From: Paracoccaceae bacterium
GTDB lineage: Bacteria > Pseudomonadota > Alphaproteobacteria > Rhodobacterales > Rhodobacteraceae
Length of the DNA: 8,470 nucleotides
NCBI GenBank assembly: GCA_003500165.1
Contig: DNSZ01000277.1
Coordinates: forward strand, 714-9,183
Reading direction: 5' to 3'
Under the pieces are notes generated by a model that was given only the letters and a program-made list of their open reading frames with translations, was not told the origin of the DNA and did not search any database. Positions 1 through 6,819 of the stretch are shown here, in pieces (positions within the stretch are counted from its first letter, which is position 1; each line of letters starts with the position of its first letter). The translations under genes were made by a program, and so were the position numbers.

Positions 1-1
1 G

Positions 2-73
2 CTGATCCTGGGCTTTCTGCTGGCCCAGCGGCGGGTGACGCAGGGCATCGCCACCGGCGGGCTGAAGGCATGA
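2..73 (+). CDS. 3' end of a carbohydrate-type ABC transporter permease (partial)
   Basis: Only the last 23 codons and the TGA stop are in the window; the gene begins to the left. The visible tail reads LILGFLLAQRRVTQGIATGG and then LKA. A hydrophobic last helix followed by a short tail of the form QRR-x-x-QGI-x-x-GGLK is typical of MalG/UgpE-like inner-membrane permeases of CUT1 (sugar or glycerol-3-phosphate) importers. The stop overlaps an ATG at position 70, but the next gene probably starts at 139. The binding protein that follows on the same strand is of the matching CUT1 class, which supports a shared operon. The family call rests on a short tail, so the substrate cannot be stated. Confidence 0.75.
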   Translation: MILGFLLAQRRVTQGIATGGLKA

Positions 74-138
74 GGTTTACCCATAACAGAGCGCGACACG
101 CGCCGCCCAACCGCAAGCAACCCACAGGACACCAGACG

Positions 139-1383
139 ATGAAAACGCTGCTTACCGCTTCCGCCCTCGCGCTGGCCGCTGCCTCCGCGACCGCGCAAAC
201 CGAAATCCGCGTCCATTATGCCATTCCGACGATCTGGGCCGACACCCAGGCCGCCCTGGAACAGGCGTTCGAGGCGCAGCATCCCGACATCGACATCGTG
301 ATCGACGGCCCGGCCGAGAGCTATGCCGAGGGCGTCCAGCGCCTGCTGCGCGAGTCGGTCGCCGGCACCCTGCCCGATGTCGCCTGGGTCGGCCTCAATC
401 GCTGGCGCATCCTCGAGGCGCGCGGGCTGACCCAGCCGCTCGATCCGTTCCTGCCCGACGATCCGGAGGCGGCCGGCTATACCGGTGCGCTGCTGTCGCT
501 TGGCCGCTACCAGGATACGCAACACGCGCTCGGCACCTCGGCCTCGACGCTGGTGATGTATGTCAATCCCGACCTTGTCGAGCAGGCCGGCTATTCGATG
601 GACGACTTCCCAACCGATTACGACGGGATCATCGCGCTTGCCGCCGCCATCGACGATCTTGGCGGAACCATCGACGGCATCTGGATCGACCGGCACGACT
701 GGCGCTTTCAATCGCTGCTGGGCGGTTATGGCGGCCGCCCGATGACGGAAGACGAGTCCGACATCACCTTCGACGCCGAGGCGGGCAAGCAAGCGGCCGC
801 GCTTTACGCCCGGTTTGCCGCAGAGGGCGGCATGAAAAGCTATATCGACGACCAGGCGCGGCAGGCCTATCCGGCCGGCACGCTGGGGATCATGATGGAC
901 AGTTCCTCGCTTCTGAAACGGTTTACCGAGGCGGCCGGCGACAGCTTTGCGGTGACCGTAGTGCGGCTGCCGGTGCCCGAGCCCGAGACTGCCTATTTCC
1001 CGACCGGCGGTTCGGGCATCGTGATGCTGACCGACGACCCGGAAAAGGCCCAGGCCGCTTGGGAGTACATCTCGTTCGTCACCGGGCCCGAGGGGCAGAA
1101 GATCATCGTCGAGAATACCGGCTATGCGCCCACCAACGCGCTGCTGCTGGAAGATGAGAGCTATCTGGGTGCCTATTATGACGCCAACCCGAACGCCAGG
1201 ACGGCGCACCAGCAGGTCGCCGAGTTCGCCGGGCCGTGGTACGCCTATCCCGGTGCCGAAGGCGTCGCGGTGACCGACCTGATCGCTGCCGCGCTGGTCG
1301 AGATCGCCGAGGGCGATGTGGAGCCGGGTCCGCGGATCGAGGCGCTGGCCGACACGCTGCGCGACCGGCTGGACATGAACTGA
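139..1383 (+). CDS. Extracellular solute-binding protein of a CUT1-type ABC importer, UgpB-like
   Basis: Predicted 414-aa periplasmic binding protein that would deliver a sugar or sugar-phosphate-like solute to the permease encoded just upstream. I start it at 139, not at the earlier in-frame ATG at 70, for two reasons. An AGGA lies 9 bases upstream (126-129). The product then opens with a clean Sec signal peptide: MKTLL, a hydrophobic Ala/Leu core, and likely cleavage after ATA at residue 19. The mature part has the family 1 solute-binding layout: a beta strand at IRVHY, a segment around YVNPDL resembling the family's YYN motif, then late segments PTGGSGIVML and AWEYISFVTGPEGQ. A tail around YYDANP resembles FYEKNPG in E. 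coli UgpB. Its length is close to UgpB (about 438 aa). The UgpB comparison is from memory; glycerol-3-phosphate as substrate is only a suggestion. Confidence 0.85.
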   Translation: MKTLLTASALALAAASATAQTEIRVHYAIPTIWADTQAALEQAFEAQHPDIDIVIDGPAESYAEGVQRLLRESVAGTLPDVAWVGLNRWRILEARGLTQPLDPFLPDDPEAAGYTGALLSLGRYQDTQHALGTSASTLVMYVNPDLVEQAGYSMDDFPTDYDGIIALAAAIDDLGGTIDGIWIDRHDWRFQSLLGGYGGRPMTEDESDITFDAEAGKQAAALYARFAAEGGMKSYIDDQARQAYPAGTLGIMMDSSSLLKRFTEAAGDSFAVTVVRLPVPEPETAYFPTGGSGIVMLTDDPEKAQAAWEYISFVTGPEGQKIIVENTGYAPTNALLLEDESYLGAYYDANPNARTAHQQVAEFAGPWYAYPGAEGVAVTDLIAAALVEIAEGDVEPGPRIEALADTLRDRLDMN

Positions 1384-1413
1384 GACGCCTGCACCCAAAC
1401 CCGCCGGCAAACG

Positions 1414-1431
1414 CCGTCATGGGACTGTCAT
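1414..1431 (+). promoter_or_regulatory. PHO box (PhoB-binding site) upstream of the second binding protein
   Basis: Two 7-bp repeats, CCGTCAT and CTGTCAT, are separated by exactly 4 bp (GGGA). This is the known PHO box geometry (CTGTCAT-N4-CTGTCAT, 11-bp period), with one mismatch in the first repeat. It lies 72 bp before the start codon at 1504, in the gap between two binding-protein genes, where a PhoB~P-activated promoter would be expected. A weak -10 may lie near 1438-1447, but I see no convincing hexamer. If functional, the downstream transporter would be induced under phosphate limitation. Confidence 0.65.
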
Positions 1432-1441
1432 GCACCATTGC

Positions 1442-1485
1442 TACCGCCGCGCTTCAGCGGCGGTATCGCAGGGGCATGCCGCCCC
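1442..1485 (+). other. Two adjacent stem-loops in the leader of the second binding-protein gene
   Basis: The first hairpin has a perfect 9-bp stem, TACCGCCGC/GCGGCGGTA (1442-1450 and 1457-1465), with a 6-base loop. The second has a 5-bp GGGGC/GCCCC stem (1471-1475 and 1481-1485). Neither is followed by a T-run, so they are not classic terminators. They sit between the PHO box and the Shine-Dalgarno sequence. They could be transcript-end stabilisers for the upstream gene, a rho-dependent or attenuating leader, or simply GC-rich chance. Confidence 0.4.
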
Positions 1486-1503
1486 GACCAACAGGAGAGA
1501 CAG

Positions 1504-2481
1504 ATGACCCGTATCACCCTTTCGATCGCGGCCGCCCTTTGGGCTGGCACCGCCCTGGCGCAGGACGTGTCCGGCACGCTGACGCTCTATACCTCGCAGC
1601 CGAACGCCGACGCGCAAGCGACGGTCGATGCGTTCATGGCCGCCTATCCCGATGTCGAGGTGGAGTGGTTCCGCGACGGCACGACCAAGGTCATGGCCAA
1701 ACTGCGGGCCGAGTTTGCGGCCGGCCAGCCCCGGCCCGATGTGCTTCTGATTGCCGACATGGTGACGATGGAGGGGCTCGAGGCCGAAGGCCGGCTGATG
1801 CCCTATCCCGAGGCCGACATCTCGGCCTATGACCCGGCGATCATGGATGACGAGGGCCATTATTTCTCGACCAAGCTGATCACCACCGGGATCGTCTACA
1901 ACACGGCGGCCGAGATGATCCCGGCCTCCTACACCGACCTGCTGCGTGACGAGGCCGCGGGCCAGATCGCCATGCCCTCACCGCTCACCTCGGGCGCGGC
2001 GACCATCCACATGGCGGCGCTGACGGCCCATCCCGACCTTGGCTGGGAATTCTACGAAGGGCTGGCCGAGCAGGGCGCGATCCCCGATGGCGGCAATGGC
2101 GGCACCTATCGCGCCGTGGCGGGTGGCGAGAAGCTTTACGGCTTCGTCGTCGATTTCCTGCCGATCCGCAACAAGCTCGACGGAGCGCCGGTGGCGTTCG
2201 TGTTCCCCGAAGAAGGCGTTTCGGCGGTGACCGAGCCGGCCGCGATCCTGTCGACGGCGCAGAACCCCGCGGCAGCAAAGGCCTTCATCGACTTCCTGCT
2301 GTCTCCGGAGGGCCAGCAGCTGGCCGCCGATCAGGGCTATCTGCCGGCACATCCCGACATCACACCGCCCGAGGGGTTTCCGGCGCGTGCCGACATCAAG
2401 CTGATCGAGTTCGACCCGGCGGCCGCGCTGGCGAACGACCAGGCCAACAAGGCGCGCTTCGTCGATATCTTCGGCGGCTGA
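1504..2481 (+). CDS. ABC transporter substrate-binding protein, ferric/2-aminoethylphosphonate-type
   Basis: Predicted 325-aa periplasmic binding protein. AGGAGA at 1493-1498 sits 5 bases before the ATG. The N-terminus is a clear signal peptide with probable cleavage after ALA at residue 19. The mature protein starts with TLTLYTSQP (about residues 25-33), then EWFRDGTTKVMAKLRAE (54-70) and PDVLLIAD, the layout of the FbpA/AfuA/PhnS2-like cluster. FbpA-type ferric proteins use an adjacent Tyr-Tyr pair; no YY occurs here, which argues against iron. The R-D-x-T segment resembles the putative 2-aminoethylphosphonate binding proteins, as I recall that family. The fused permease follows after 3 bp. 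The PHO box upstream suggests a phosphorus-containing ligand. The alternative is a hexose-phosphate binder like AfuA; the substrate is unproven. Confidence 0.85.
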   Translation: MTRITLSIAAALWAGTALAQDVSGTLTLYTSQPNADAQATVDAFMAAYPDVEVEWFRDGTTKVMAKLRAEFAAGQPRPDVLLIADMVTMEGLEAEGRLMPYPEADISAYDPAIMDDEGHYFSTKLITTGIVYNTAAEMIPASYTDLLRDEAAGQIAMPSPLTSGAATIHMAALTAHPDLGWEFYEGLAEQGAIPDGGNGGTYRAVAGGEKLYGFVVDFLPIRNKLDGAPVAFVFPEEGVSAVTEPAAILSTAQNPAAAKAFIDFLLSPEGQQLAADQGYLPAHPDITPPEGFPARADIKLIEFDPAAALANDQANKARFVDIFGG

Positions 2482-2484
2482 GCC

Positions 2485-4191
2485 ATGCGGCCACGCCTGC
2501 TGCGCGGCGAGGTCCTGACCCTCGCCGCGCTTGCTGTCGTCGCAGTGGCGCTTTTCGTCGTGCCGCTGGTGTTGCTGGCCCGCGTCGGTCTGACCGATGG
2601 CGACGGGTTTTCGCTGGTCCCGCTGGCCGAGGCGCTGGACAGCAGATCGGTGCGGCGGGCGCTTTGGAACAGCATCGAGAGCGCGTCGCTCTCGGCGCTG
2701 TTCGCAACCGCGATCGGCACCGCAATGGCGCTGCTGATCGGGCTGACCGATGTGCGCGCAAAGGGGGCGGTCGTTTTCGCGCTGCTGTTGCCGATGATGA
2801 TCCCGCCCCATGTCACCGCGATCGCCTGGATCCAGGCGCTGGGGCCGTCTTCGCCGGTGCTGCGCACGGCGGGCCTTGCGCCGCCGCCCGGCTCTCCCAA
2901 TCCGCTCTATTCCCCCGGCGGGGTGGCGGCGCTACTGACGCTGCAGCACATGCCGCTTGTCCTGCTGGTGGTGCTGGCCGCCCTGCGCGCGCTGCCGCGC
3001 GAGATGGCCGAGGCCGCCCGGCTGGCCGGAGCGGGGCCCGCGCGCCTGCTTGCCCGGGTGATCCTGCCGCTGATCGGGCCGTCGCTGGTGGCGGCCTTCG
3101 CGCTGGCCTTCGTCTCGGCACTGGGCAATTTCGGCATCCAGGCGCTGCTTGGTATCCCCGCCCGCTATACCACGCTGCCGGTGCTGATCTGGCAGCGGCT
3201 GGCCAGCTTCGGCCCCTCGGTCCTGGCCGATGTCGCGGTGATCTCGGTGTTGCTGGCGGGGCTGGCGCTTGCCGCCCTGGCGGGCCAGCTGATCGCCACG
3301 CGCCTGGTGCGCACGCCGATCCCCGGGCCGCCGCAGCCGCCGATGCGCTTTCGCCTCGGCCGCGCCCGGCCCCTGGCCGAAGGCGCGCTTGGGCTGTGGG
3401 TCGCCGCCTCGCTTGTTCTGCCGCTGGCCGCCCTTGTGGGCACGGCGCTGGTGCGCACCTATGGGCTGCCGCTCAACGCGGAGACGGTGACGCTCGACCA
3501 CTTTGCCGAGATCCTGCTGCGGCAGGAGGTGACGGCGCGCGCCTTTCTCAACTCCAGCCTCGCCGCTGGCCTCGCGGCGGCGCTGCTGGCATCGCTGTCG
3601 GTCGCGCTGGCCTATTTCCTGCAGACCGGCCGTCGGCGCATGGCGCGCGGGGCAGCGACCGGCGTGGCGGGGCTGGCCGACATGTCCTACGCGATCCCAG
3701 GCCTCGTGATCTCGGTCGCGTTCATCCTGGCCTTCATCCGGCCGCTGCCGGTTCTGGGGATCTCGCTTTACAACACGCTGTGGATCATCGTGGCGGCCTA
3801 TCTGACCGCCTTCTTCGCCATCGCGCTGAAGCCGGTCGCCGCCGCCTATGGGGCCATCGATCCCGCCCTCGATGACGCGGCCCGGGTCTCGGGCGCGGGG
3901 TTTTTTCGGCGGATGCGGCGCATCTTCGGCCCGATCGTGGCGCCGGCCGCGGCCGCGGGCGCGATCCTGGTGTTCCTGACCGCCTATAACGAGGTGACGG
4001 TGTCGGCGCTGTTGTGGTCGACCGGCAACGAGACGATCGGCACGACGATCTTCAACTATGACGACGGCGGCTACACCACGCTCGCCGCGGCGATGTCGAC
4101 CGTGACCGTCGCGGCCACGGTGCTGCTGATGGCGGCGCTGCATGTGTTCGGCCGCCGCCTGCCGCCGGGCGTGGTGCCGTGGCGGGTCTGA
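2485..4191 (+). CDS. Fused two-domain ABC transporter permease (FbpB/PhnU2-like)
   Basis: A 568-aa inner-membrane protein holding two permease (BPD_transp_1) domains in one chain, so a single copy could form the whole translocation pore. Hydrophobic segments fill roughly residues 10-32, 66-88, 94-118, 147-170, 200-220, 245-270, 300-323, 355-380, 395-420, 427-450, 485-505 and 535-555. The first half carries an EAA cytoplasmic loop (EMAEAARLAGAGPARLLARV, residues 173-192), the second a related loop (DPALDDAARVSGAGFFRRM, 460-478); these dock on the ATPase. FbpB, AfuB and PhnU2 (about 546 aa) share this fused plan. It starts 3 bp after the binding-protein stop, with no strong Shine-Dalgarno, so translational coupling is likely. 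The stop lies 4 bp from the stop of the opposing ATPase gene. Confidence 0.88.
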   Translation: MRPRLLRGEVLTLAALAVVAVALFVVPLVLLARVGLTDGDGFSLVPLAEALDSRSVRRALWNSIESASLSALFATAIGTAMALLIGLTDVRAKGAVVFALLLPMMIPPHVTAIAWIQALGPSSPVLRTAGLAPPPGSPNPLYSPGGVAALLTLQHMPLVLLVVLAALRALPREMAEAARLAGAGPARLLARVILPLIGPSLVAAFALAFVSALGNFGIQALLGIPARYTTLPVLIWQRLASFGPSVLADVAVISVLLAGLALAALAGQLIATRLVRTPIPGPPQPPMRFRLGRARPLAEGALGLWVAASLVLPLAALVGTALVRTYGLPLNAETVTLDHFAEILLRQEVTARAFLNSSLAAGLAAALLASLSVALAYFLQTGRRRMARGAATGVAGLADMSYAIPGLVISVAFILAFIRPLPVLGISLYNTLWIIVAAYLTAFFAIALKPVAAAYGAIDPALDDAARVSGAGFFRRMRRIFGPIVAPAAAAGAILVFLTAYNEVTVSALLWSTGNETIGTTIFNYDDGGYTTLAAAMSTVTVAATVLLMAALHVFGRRLPPGVVPWRV

Positions 4192-4195
4192 GCGA

Positions 4196-5239
4196 TCAGC
4201 GGTCCTGTCGGGGCAGCGTCCAGAGCGGCCCGAGCGAGACCGGGATGTGCTCGCCAACATGCAGGCGGACCGGTGCGGTGACCGGCAGCGGCTCGGCCAG
4301 CCCGTCGATGGCGACCGCCCCCTCCCAGGTGCCGCCGCGATACTGGGCCGCGATCACGCGCCCCTCGGCTTCCTGGGCGGCCGCGCCGCCCCCCAGATGG
4401 ACGTCACGCGGGCGGACGACCGCGCGAACCGGCTCGCCGTCACCCGGCGGACGCACCGCCCCCGGCATCAGCGGGCCCACACGAATGCCGCCGGCCGTGC
4501 CCACGCCATCAAGGACGGCCGCGCGGCCCACGAACCGTGCCACCGTCTCGGTGGCGGGCCGGTCATGCACCTCTTCGGGCGGCGCGACCTGCTCGAACCT
4601 GCCCGCCTGCATCACCGCCACGCGCGTGGCCAGCGCCATCGCCTCGCGCTGGTCATGGGTGATGTAGAGCGTCGTGGCCCCGGCCTCGCCATGAACGCGG
4701 ACGAGTTCCTCCTCCATCCGGCCCCGCAGATGCGGGTCGAGATTGGCCAGCGGCTCGTCCATCAGGATCGTCCGTGCCCCGCTTGCAAGACAGCGGGCCA
4801 GCGCGACGCGCTGACGCTGGCCGCCCGACAGCTCTGCCGGGCGGCGCGCGGCAAGATCGTCAAGCGAGACGGTGGCAAGGTGGCGTCCGACCTCGGCAGC
4901 AAGCGCTTTCCTGTCCCGGCCTTTGCCTTCCATGGGAAAGGCGACATTGTCCGCGACCGTCATGTGCGGCCACAAAGCGTAGGACTGGAAAACGACCCCG
5001 ACGCGGCGCGCCTCGGGCGGCACATGCAGACCGGGCGCCGACACGTCGCGCCCGTCAAGCGCGATCCGGCCGCCATCGCTTTCCTCCAGCCCCGCGATCA
5101 GGCGCAGGAGGGTGGACTTGCCGCAGCCCGACGGCCCAAGCACGACGAAGAACTCGCCCGTGCGGGCAGAGAAGGACAGGCCAGACAGCACATCCGCCCC
5201 GCCGAAGCGCTTGAAGACCGTCTCGACCGTGATGCTCAT
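4196..5239 (-). CDS. ABC transporter ATP-binding protein with C-terminal TOBE region
   Basis: A 347-aa ATPase that would power an importer. Motifs in order: Walker A GPSGCGKST (residues 35-43), Q-loop FQSY (Gln85), signature LSGGQ (137-141), Walker B ILMDEP (158-163), D-loop ANLD, H-loop His195 in THDQREAM. A MalK/FbpC-like TOBE region follows (about 265-340), including RPRDVHL and GTWEGAV. I chose the internal start MSITVETVFKRFGG. The extended frame (ATG at 5326) adds 29 residues unlike the family and begins inside a palindrome. No clear Shine-Dalgarno is seen at either start. It most likely serves the convergent fused permease, though CUT1 permeases use similar ATPases. Its inverted position is unusual, because such ATPases normally follow their permease on the same strand. 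Confidence 0.9.
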   Translation of the reverse strand: MSITVETVFKRFGGADVLSGLSFSARTGEFFVVLGPSGCGKSTLLRLIAGLEESDGGRIALDGRDVSAPGLHVPPEARRVGVVFQSYALWPHMTVADNVAFPMEGKGRDRKALAAEVGRHLATVSLDDLAARRPAELSGGQRQRVALARCLASGARTILMDEPLANLDPHLRGRMEEELVRVHGEAGATTLYITHDQREAMALATRVAVMQAGRFEQVAPPEEVHDRPATETVARFVGRAAVLDGVGTAGGIRVGPLMPGAVRPPGDGEPVRAVVRPRDVHLGGGAAAQEAEGRVIAAQYRGGTWEGAVAIDGLAEPLPVTAPVRLHVGEHIPVSLGPLWTLPRQDR

Positions 5240-5297
5240 GCGCGTCGCATAAGGCTGTATTTGCGGCCCTTCAACGTGCTGGTTGGAAAAGCCCGGA

Positions 5298-5341
5298 TAA
5301 TACCGAGGCGCGATGAGCATGCTCACTGCGCCTTGGTATTA
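5298..5341. repeat. 44-bp near-perfect palindrome upstream of the ATPase gene
   Basis: The two 22-bp halves (5298-5319 and 5320-5341) match as inverted repeats at 19 of 22 positions with no spacer. The centre is GAGCATGCTC and the outer ends are TAATACC/GGTATTA. Transcribed from either strand it would fold into a long hairpin with a small CATG loop. The right edge contains the TAA stop of the truncated minus-strand segment. No strong T-run follows on either side (only CTTTT on the minus strand), so a rho-independent terminator is possible but not typical. Alternatives are an operator for a dimeric regulator or a small repetitive palindromic element. Confidence 0.8.
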
Positions 5342-5426
5342 CAGCTCGACAGTGACCACGACGCTCGCCGGATCGACCAGGCGACGCTGCTGGACGATCT
5401 CCGCAACCAGCCGGCCCAGTGTCCGT
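5339..5426 (-). pseudogene. 3' remnant of an unidentified gene cut off by the IS256 element
   Basis: Reading leftward from the insertion-sequence edge, one minus-strand frame gives RTLGRLVAEIVQQRRLV and then DPASVVVTVEL, followed by TAA (5339-5341). It is high in third-position G/C and looks like a natural protein end. Its pattern (LG-x-LVAEIV ... VVVTVEL) is loosely reminiscent of the end of LacI/GalR-type ligand-binding domains, but 28 residues cannot settle this. The rest of the gene is not on the other side of the element. The overlapping plus-strand frame is also GC3-rich, so the call is tentative. If real, the gene lay upstream of and co-directional with the ATPase gene. Confidence 0.35.
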
Positions 5427-5464
5427 GGTCGTGTCTCGGAGTTGGTGGAAATTTGAGGGCGGCG
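5427..5464 (+). repeat. Left terminal inverted repeat of the IS256-family element
   Basis: This 38-bp end starts GGTCGTGTC, contains GGTGGAAAT and ends GGCGGCG. It matches the reverse complement of the right end at 28 of 38 positions, mostly in three blocks (first nine bases, GTGGAAATT, and the last seven). Confidence 0.85.
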
Positions 5465-5525
5465 TAATCTCCGGGTGAAGCAAACCCACCCAACCGGCGG
5501 CGGTAACCGCCAGGGAGATCACGCC

Positions 5526-6791
5526 ATGACCCAGATTACCGACACTTCACGCTTTTCGCTACTGCCCCATGAGGCCGGGTTCGATCCGATTGAGGAGCGG
5601 CTGCGGATGAACGTCCGCGCGACCATCGAAGCCGTGTTCGAGGAGGAACTCGCGAGCTTTCTCGGCCGCCTGCGCTACGACCGGGGCGACGGTGCCGCTA
5701 AAGGCTATCGCCATGGGCACCGCGAACGCCAGCTCACCGGCACCTTCGGGACCGAGACGGTGCGGGTGCCGCGCGCCCGGATCGAAGACGAGACGGGCAA
5801 GGTCACGGAATGGCGCTCGAATGCGCTGCCCCGATACCAGCGGCTGACGAAGAAGGCCGAGACCCTGATCGCCGCGGTCTATCTCGCCGGCACCAACACG
5901 CGCAGGGTCAAGCGTGCACTGTTCGGGCTGTTCGAGGGCGCTGTGAGCAAGGCCGTGGTGAGCCGCGCCCGGGCAGCAAGGTCAAGGTCGACTGGGACGC
6001 CTGGTGTGCGCGCGGCCTCGCCGATGAGGATATCGTCCGCGCTCGCCATTGTCCTCGGACCAATGGCGGACAATGGCTCACTCCTCGACGGCACGGTGAT
6101 CCGCACGCGGCTCGACAAGAAGGCCACGAACATCTCGGTGCCGGCGGCCATCGGCGTGCGCCGCGATGGCCAGAAGGTGCTGCTTTCCATCCGGCACATG
6201 GGCGGCGAGAGCACCTCGGCCTGGCGCCAGTTCCTCGACGATCTGGACACACGCGGCCTGAAGCGCCCCGACTTCGTCATCGTGGACGGCGCGCCGGGGC
6301 TGGGGGCCGCACTCACCGCGCTCTGGGGCGACGACCTGCCGATCCAGCGCTGCACGGTTCACAAGCACCGCAACCTCCTGGCGCATGCCCCCAAGCACAT
6401 GCACGACGAGCTGACCGAGGACGACCGCGACATGATCTACGCCGACACCCCGGCCGAGATCGAGAAGCGGCGCAAGGCCTTCCTCCGCAAGCGGCGCCTT
6501 AAATGTCGAGCGGTTGCCGACAGCATCGAGGAAGCAGGGGCGCGACTCTTCACCTTCACCCGCCTCGATCCCACGCAATGGAAGTCCGCCCGGACCACCA
6601 ACGCCATCGAGCGCCTGAACGAGGAGTTCCGCCGCCGCATCAAGACCCGGACCGTGTTGCCCTGTGCCGAGACCGTGCCGATGCTGCTCTGGGCGCTGCT
6701 CGCTTCCGGTCAGATCCAGATGCGCAAGGTGGACGGATGGGAGACCCTAACTCAGCCCATCGAGCCGATGCCCCTTGACCTCGCCGCCTGA
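5526..6791 (+). CDS. IS256-family transposase, open frame but probably defective
   Basis: A 421-aa DDE transposase that would cut and join the element ends. ATG at 5526 follows AGGGAG (5512-5517) by 8 bases; an in-frame GTG at 5475 is less likely. The N-terminal part (MTQITDTSRFSLLPHEAGFD) and most of the chain match the family. Catalytic residues look present: Asp188 (LLDGTVIR), Asp254 (VIVDGAPG) and Glu362 (NAIERLNEEF). However, residues about 151-186 read as low-complexity Arg/Ser/Ala text, while the +2 frame over the same bases encodes the family-like KVKVDWDAWCARGLADEDIV. A frame slip near 5970-5980 is undone near 6077-6083, with a hairpin insert of about 36 bp between. Trp-to-Arg changes from the family pattern I recall (for example FLRKRRLKC) also suggest decay. 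Activity is doubtful. Confidence 0.85.
   Translation: MTQITDTSRFSLLPHEAGFDPIEERLRMNVRATIEAVFEEELASFLGRLRYDRGDGAAKGYRHGHRERQLTGTFGTETVRVPRARIEDETGKVTEWRSNALPRYQRLTKKAETLIAAVYLAGTNTRRVKRALFGLFEGAVSKAVVSRARAARSRSTGTPGVRAASPMRISSALAIVLGPMADNGSLLDGTVIRTRLDKKATNISVPAAIGVRRDGQKVLLSIRHMGGESTSAWRQFLDDLDTRGLKRPDFVIVDGAPGLGAALTALWGDDLPIQRCTVHKHRNLLAHAPKHMHDELTEDDRDMIYADTPAEIEKRRKAFLRKRRLKCRAVADSIEEAGARLFTFTRLDPTQWKSARTTNAIERLNEEFRRRIKTRTVLPCAETVPMLLWALLASGQIQMRKVDGWETLTQPIEPMPLDLAA
6045..6077. repeat. Hairpin-forming insert inside the transposase gene
   Basis: GCCATTGTCC (6045-6054) and GGACAATGGC (6068-6077) are perfect 10-bp inverted repeats. A third copy, with one extra C (GGACCAATGGC, 6057-6067), lies directly before the right arm. 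The three copies (one inverted, two direct) fill a stretch of about 36 bp (6041-6076) that appears extra relative to the usual spacing between DEDIVR and the catalytic LDGT, as recalled from relatives. Confidence 0.7.
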
Positions 6792-6819
6792 GAAACCGAA
6801 CCTTCACATGCCCGGAGCC

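Noticed and set aside
70..138. Upstream ATG at 70 as start of the first binding protein
   Set aside because: It would put a charged 23-residue leader ahead of a clean signal peptide, and the ATG at 139 has its own Shine-Dalgarno.
2932..4260. 442-aa minus-strand open frame opposite the permease
   Set aside because: Arg/Gln/His-rich antisense of a GC-rich membrane protein gene, with no recognisable domain.
5240..5326. 29-residue N-terminal extension of the ATPase from ATG 5326
   Set aside because: It begins inside the palindrome, has no Shine-Dalgarno, and the family starts at MSITVETVFKRFGG.
4142..5467. 441-aa plus-strand open frame opposite the ATPase
   Set aside because: It is a shadow of the minus-strand ATPase, which has all ABC motifs; this frame has no domain-like content.
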